Of a stretch of DNA of 33,859 nucleotides, positions 31,128 to 33,859 are shown piece by piece. The DNA comes from an uncultured Eubacteriales bacterium (GTDB taxonomy: Bacteria > Bacillota > Clostridia > Christensenellales > Aristaeellaceae), in the NCBI GenBank assembly GCA_902761755.1, contig CACWLP010000018.1:1-33859 (forward strand), given 5' to 3'. A model generated the notes under the pieces. It was not told the DNA's origin. It saw nothing but the letters and a program-made list of their open reading frames with translations, and did not search any database. Positions within the stretch are counted from its first letter, which is position 1; each line of letters opens with the position of its first letter. Both the position numbers and the translations under genes were made by a program.

Positions 31128-32366
31128 TTACTGGTACATCCGTCCCAGCGTGGTATTATCCACGGTGCGGTTCCTCAGCGCGGGAATGGGGCTGGGCGCG
31201 GTCTCGGCCCGGTAATCCTTGCCCCGGCTGCGGATGGCCCGGTCGATCACCTGATGGCTGGGCACCCCGTCGGCGCTGGGATTCACCATCTGCTGATAGC
31301 GGAAGAAATCGTAATCCCGGGGCAGCATGCTCACAGGCTTGAAAATTTCCTTTTCCGCGGTAAAATCCACCATGTTCAGGGCGGAGCGGACGTATTCGAT
31401 GTTGGGGCTGAAATGCAGCGGCTCCGGGAAATCCCCCTTCGGGATCACCTGCTGCCAGTCCTTCTTTTCAAAGCGGGCGAGCAGGTCGGCGGCGTGGTGC
31501 ACGTGGGCAACCTCCAGGCGGAAAAACACTTCCCACAGCGCCCGGATGTCCGGGTCGGTCTCGTCCTCCATGCAGGAATAATAGAGGTACGCCTCGGTGT
31601 ACTCGTGCATCAGCAGGCATTCCAGCCAGGTGGCGGCGGGGTCCTTGAGGCTGCCGTACTGGGTGACGTGCTGTTCCTCGATCATGCCGATCTCCTGGTA
31701 CAGCTTCCGCCCCAGGTCGGTGGTGTACAGGCCGCAGATGTTCATGTAATAGTTCATGGTCTGCTGCTCGGCGGCGGTGATGATGCCCACGGCCAGCTTG
31801 TCAAACAGCGGCGCGTCGGGCTTTCCGGGGGCGCACAGGGCGTCAAAGGGCGCGCGGTGCTCCGAAATGGTGGGACGGCCGGGCATGATCTCCGTATAAC
31901 CCCCCACCAGCTTTTCGGCATGGATCCCCGCTTCCATTTCCATCAGGTCGGCATAGCGGTACAGGTGGTCGAAATCCTCCAGCAGGGCGAAATCCAACGC
32001 GGATTTTACCGGCGCGCAGGTGACCCGCTGGGCCAGCATGGCGGTCAGATCCACCGCCAGCTGCTCGTAGCCGATGGTGTGCTCCAAAACCGATTCGTCC
32101 AGGGGCTTGAGGCACGCGATCTTCTTTTGCTGCTGCTGCTCCTGGCGGCGGGTCAGGGCCAGCTCCCGGCGCAGATCGTTGTTGCTCTCATGCCGCTGGA
32201 ACTGATGGGAGAACTTCACGGCCTCGTATTCCGTGCCGTTCATCAGGATCACCCGGGTGCGGGTGTAGGGGTCCACGGTCATTTTGTCGTAGGCCTTGGG
32301 GTACATTTTCTGCCAGTCCATGAATTGCTCGGCAAGGGGCTCGGGTTTGAGCTGAAACGGATTCAC
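31128..32366 (-). CDS. Ferritin-like di-iron protein of unknown function
   Basis: A 412-residue cytoplasmic protein whose central part (about 190-300) has the four-helix, metal-binding pattern of the ferritin-like superfamily: E200 ('AAEQQTMNYYM'), E230-E-Q-H233 ('MIEEQHVTQYG'), E255 or E258 ('MHEYTEAYLYY') and E285-V-A-H288 ('RLEVAHVHHAA'). This is the E/ExxH/E/ExxH set of a di-iron site. A preceding region (about 90-170, 'LEDFDHLYRYADLMEMEAG') looks like a related helical half lacking the full ligand set. The N-terminal 85 residues include a glutamine-rich stretch. The start is GTG at 32364-32366, with AAGGAG nine bases upstream. I do not recognise its function; oxidative-stress or spore-related roles are guesses. 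Confidence 0.75.
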   Translation of the reverse strand: MNPFQLKPEPLAEQFMDWQKMYPKAYDKMTVDPYTRTRVILMNGTEYEAVKFSHQFQRHESNNDLRRELALTRRQEQQQQKKIACLKPLDESVLEHTIGYEQLAVDLTAMLAQRVTCAPVKSALDFALLEDFDHLYRYADLMEMEAGIHAEKLVGGYTEIMPGRPTISEHRAPFDALCAPGKPDAPLFDKLAVGIITAAEQQTMNYYMNICGLYTTDLGRKLYQEIGMIEEQHVTQYGSLKDPAATWLECLLMHEYTEAYLYYSCMEDETDPDIRALWEVFFRLEVAHVHHAADLLARFEKKDWQQVIPKGDFPEPLHFSPNIEYVRSALNMVDFTAEKEIFKPVSMLPRDYDFFRYQQMVNPSADGVPSHQVIDRAIRSRGKDYRAETAPSPIPALRNRTVDNTTLGRMYQ

Positions 32367-32447
32367 ACAGCATCGCTCCTTTCATTGTCAGGCTTTAGTC
32401 TGGCCCGCGGAAGAAACGGCTATGCGGCGAACGCAGGGAAAACAAAC

Positions 32448-32482
32448 AAAAAAAGCCCGCCGCGCAAATAAAATGCACGGCG
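32448..32482 (-). terminator. Rho-independent terminator of the Cys/His-repeat protein gene
   Basis: On the minus strand a ten-base stem with one mismatch (CCGCCGTGCA with TGCGCGGCGG, within 32456-32482) is followed by GCTTTTTTT. Confidence 0.85.
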
Positions 32483-32495
32483 GACGTTCGCTCTG

Positions 32496-33539
32496 TCAGT
32501 CCAGCAGATCGTTCATCAGGGCGATCTGCTCATCGTCCCCGGAGAACCAGCGGATCATGGGATCGTCCATATCGTAGTCCGCTTTCAATGTGATGCCCAT
32601 GATCAGGCGGGTATCCTTGCCGAAGGTGTCCGTCAGGCGGATGGGCTGATCGAAATCAAAGGCCTGCCCGTCCGTCCCGGCCCGCAGCGCGTCCAGATCG
32701 GAATAGAACACCAGGGATTCGGAATGCACCAGGATCCTGTCGGAATTGAGCTGATAGCTCACCGTCTGCCAGCCGTCCTCCACCACCACGGTGGCGGTGC
32801 CCACGGTATAGCGGTTGGAGGCGATCAGGGGATACGTATACACCCCGGCTTCCGATACATCCAGCGGCGTCACCCGGTTCCACACCGTGCCGCCGATCAG
32901 CTCCCGGGTGGTGGGGCCGAAGGAAGTGATGGTGTTGTTGTAGAGGATGTTTGCCGGGGGCGCTTCCTCGGCTTCTTCCATATCCTCCACCAGGCCGCAG
33001 ATCACGCACTGGTATTCCCTGTGCCCACGGTCGTCCTCCACCCAATCGAATATATGGCCCAGGGCCGGCGTTTCCTGCCGGTCCTCCAGCGCGCATTCCG
33101 CGCACACGCGCACCAATACGCCCGGCTCGGTGCAGGTGGGCTCCTGCAGCGTCAGCACCTTCCAGACATGGTCTTTTTTCGGGATCTCCCGGGTGATCTC
33201 TTCGCCGCAGACGGCGCAGACGCAGAATTCCTCCCCTGCCTCCAGGCAGGTGGCTTCCTTCCGCACCGTCCATCCGTCTTCCGGGAACACATGCGCTTCA
33301 TGGGGCGTATCCGGTTCCGGATCCTCCGGGGCGGCGGGTTCCGCGCCGGGATCGTCCGCATCTTCTCCGGGCATATTCTCCGGCCACGCCGTATCACCGG
33401 CGGCCGGCTCCGTGCCCTCCGCGTCCTGCGCGCCGTCCACGACGGATACAGGCGCTTCCGCACCCGATTCCTCCGCCGCGGCCCGGGCGGCGCCGAATAA
33501 CAGCGCCACCGCCAACAGGCAGGCCAGCAAGAATTTCAT
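32496..33539 (-). CDS. Secreted protein with three Cys/His repeats
   Basis: A 347-residue exported protein. A signal peptide (1-20, ending AARA) is followed by an acidic Pro/Ala/Glu linker (about 22-80). Next come three repeats of the type C-x-E-x-G...CxxC...H (about 83-182), with pairs C108/C111, C146/C149 and C178/C181 and histidines at 83, 124 and 162; such repeats occur in clostridial surface proteins and probably bind metal or form disulfides. A 150-residue C-terminal domain (about 196-347) is not recognised. The ATG at 33539 lies 15 bases after AGGAGGAG, unusually far. An ATT codon 12 bases upstream in frame would fit better and would add the charged residues TKR. Own promoter and terminator. 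Confidence 0.72.
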   Translation of the reverse strand: MKFLLACLLAVALLFGAARAAAEESGAEAPVSVVDGAQDAEGTEPAAGDTAWPENMPGEDADDPGAEPAAPEDPEPDTPHEAHVFPEDGWTVRKEATCLEAGEEFCVCAVCGEEITREIPKKDHVWKVLTLQEPTCTEPGVLVRVCAECALEDRQETPALGHIFDWVEDDRGHREYQCVICGLVEDMEEAEEAPPANILYNNTITSFGPTTRELIGGTVWNRVTPLDVSEAGVYTYPLIASNRYTVGTATVVVEDGWQTVSYQLNSDRILVHSESLVFYSDLDALRAGTDGQAFDFDQPIRLTDTFGKDTRLIMGITLKADYDMDDPMIRWFSGDDEQIALMNDLLD

Positions 33540-33630
33540 ACGTTTCGTAATGGTCTCCTCCTGCAATAAAACCGGGCAAAAGCCCGCGTACGTTCGCATC
33601 ATTCATCGGGGCGCATTCACGCCCGTCCGT

Positions 33631-33659
33631 ATCATACCATAATCCGCCCTTCCTGTCAA
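33631..33659 (-). promoter_or_regulatory. Sigma-A promoter of the Cys/His-repeat protein gene
   Basis: On the minus strand a perfect TTGACA (33654-33659), a 17-base spacer and TATGAT (33631-33636). Confidence 0.85.
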
Positions 33660-33707
33660 ACTGCCACGGCCCGCGCTCCGCCTTTCCCACCGGATCGTTA
33701 CATGTGT

Positions 33708-33738
33708 AAAAAACCGCCGTCCCCCGCAGGTGAACGGC
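33708..33738 (-). terminator. Terminator of a gene beyond the right edge
   Basis: On the minus strand GCCGT (33734-33738) pairs with ACGGC (33716-33720) and is followed by GGTTTTTT. It would close a minus-strand transcript entering from outside the window. Confidence 0.6.
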
Positions 33739-33769
33739 AGCCCAGTCTGTCGAAAAACCAAGGGGATGC

Positions 33770-33853
33770 ATCGAAGGGGCCGCAGCCCCTTCGATTTTCA
33801 TCCGCAGGCGGCGGCATGTACGTCGCCGAGGAGCAAATGTAATTTGCTTCCTC
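33770..33853. repeat. Inverted repeats at the right edge
   Basis: ATCGAAGGGGC (33770-33780) and GCCCCTTCGAT (33785-33795) form an 11-base hairpin with loop CGCA, followed by TTTCA on the plus strand. GAGGAGCAAA and TTTGCTTCCTC (33828-33853) form a second stem with one bulge. The palindrome-rich texture is like that at the left edge. Confidence 0.6.
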
Positions 33854-33859
33854 TATCAA

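Larger units (their letters stand above)
33540..33859. other. Right-edge intergenic stretch
   Basis: No gene is supported in these 320 bases. They hold the promoter at 33631-33659, a minus-strand terminator (33708-33738), a perfect 11-base-arm hairpin (33770-33795) and a nearly perfect inverted repeat at the very end (33828-33853). Confidence 0.6.

Noticed and set aside
1-33859. CRISPR array, tRNA, rRNA, insertion sequence, prophage or defence island
   Set aside because: No regularly spaced repeats, cloverleaf with CCA or TTC signatures, rRNA-like sequence, transposase, integrase, toxin-antitoxin pair or restriction gene was seen on either strand.

Overview
The window looks like chromosome of an uncultured, GC-rich, spore-forming Firmicute of the class Clostridia. 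Supporting signs are strong AGGAGG-type ribosome binding sites, near-consensus sigma-A promoters with 17-18 base spacers, two CotF-type spore coat proteins, a CggR-type glycolysis regulator, a family II (CBS/DRTGG) pyrophosphatase, and anaerobe-type iron-sulfur enzymes (indolepyruvate:ferredoxin oxidoreductase, a ferredoxin-domain aldo/keto reductase). No rRNA, tRNA, CRISPR array, transposase, integrase or phage gene is visible. Most genes are ordinary housekeeping or metabolic genes.

Layout. Positions 1-190 are a cluster of inverted repeats. 187-2886 hold a DUF4177 protein (-), a possible frameshifted small gene, a DUF1858 protein plus a YhaM-type exoribonuclease (+), and a lipoprotein (+). 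2953-4842 is a LacI-like/GAF-like/GGDEF protein (-). 5037-8289 is a glycolytic operon on the minus strand (cggR-pgk-tpiA) with a recognisable CggR operator but no gapA. 8426-11424 is a two-gene carbohydrate operon (amylosucrase-like GH13 and GH8 exo-oligoxylanase-like). 11492-13108 is the regulated pyrophosphatase. 13228-16479 is a malate module: malic enzyme, then a 2-hydroxycarboxylate transporter carrying a large duplicated soluble insert. 16752-20372 is iorA-iorB-paaK (+), an aryl-pyruvate/aryl-acetate unit. 20442-26573 carries an L,D-transpeptidase, RarA, a nitroreductase-fold protein, an AEC permease (+), RecX and a serine hydrolase. 26647-27166 are two coat proteins (+). 27245-29230 are lgt and an aldo/keto reductase (-). 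29427-31030 is an ECF sigma factor with a membrane-anchored partner (+). 31128-33539 are a ferritin-like protein and a secreted Cys/His-repeat protein (-). The right edge is again rich in inverted repeats.

How the genes fit together. The glycolytic operon should respond to fructose-1,6-bisphosphate through CggR. The malate module would import malate (or a related hydroxy-acid) and convert it to pyruvate. The ior/paaK unit would oxidise aryl-pyruvates to aryl-acetyl-CoA with reduction of ferredoxin, and interconvert aryl-acetates and their CoA esters. The most unusual items are the duplicated FMN_bind-like insert in the transporter, the CggR operator in an operon lacking gapA, an uncharacterised 412-residue di-iron ferritin-like protein, and a two-hairpin repeat present at two distant intergenic sites. 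I did not find an obviously new multi-gene defence or mobile system. All functional statements rest on reading motifs by eye; no database search was run.
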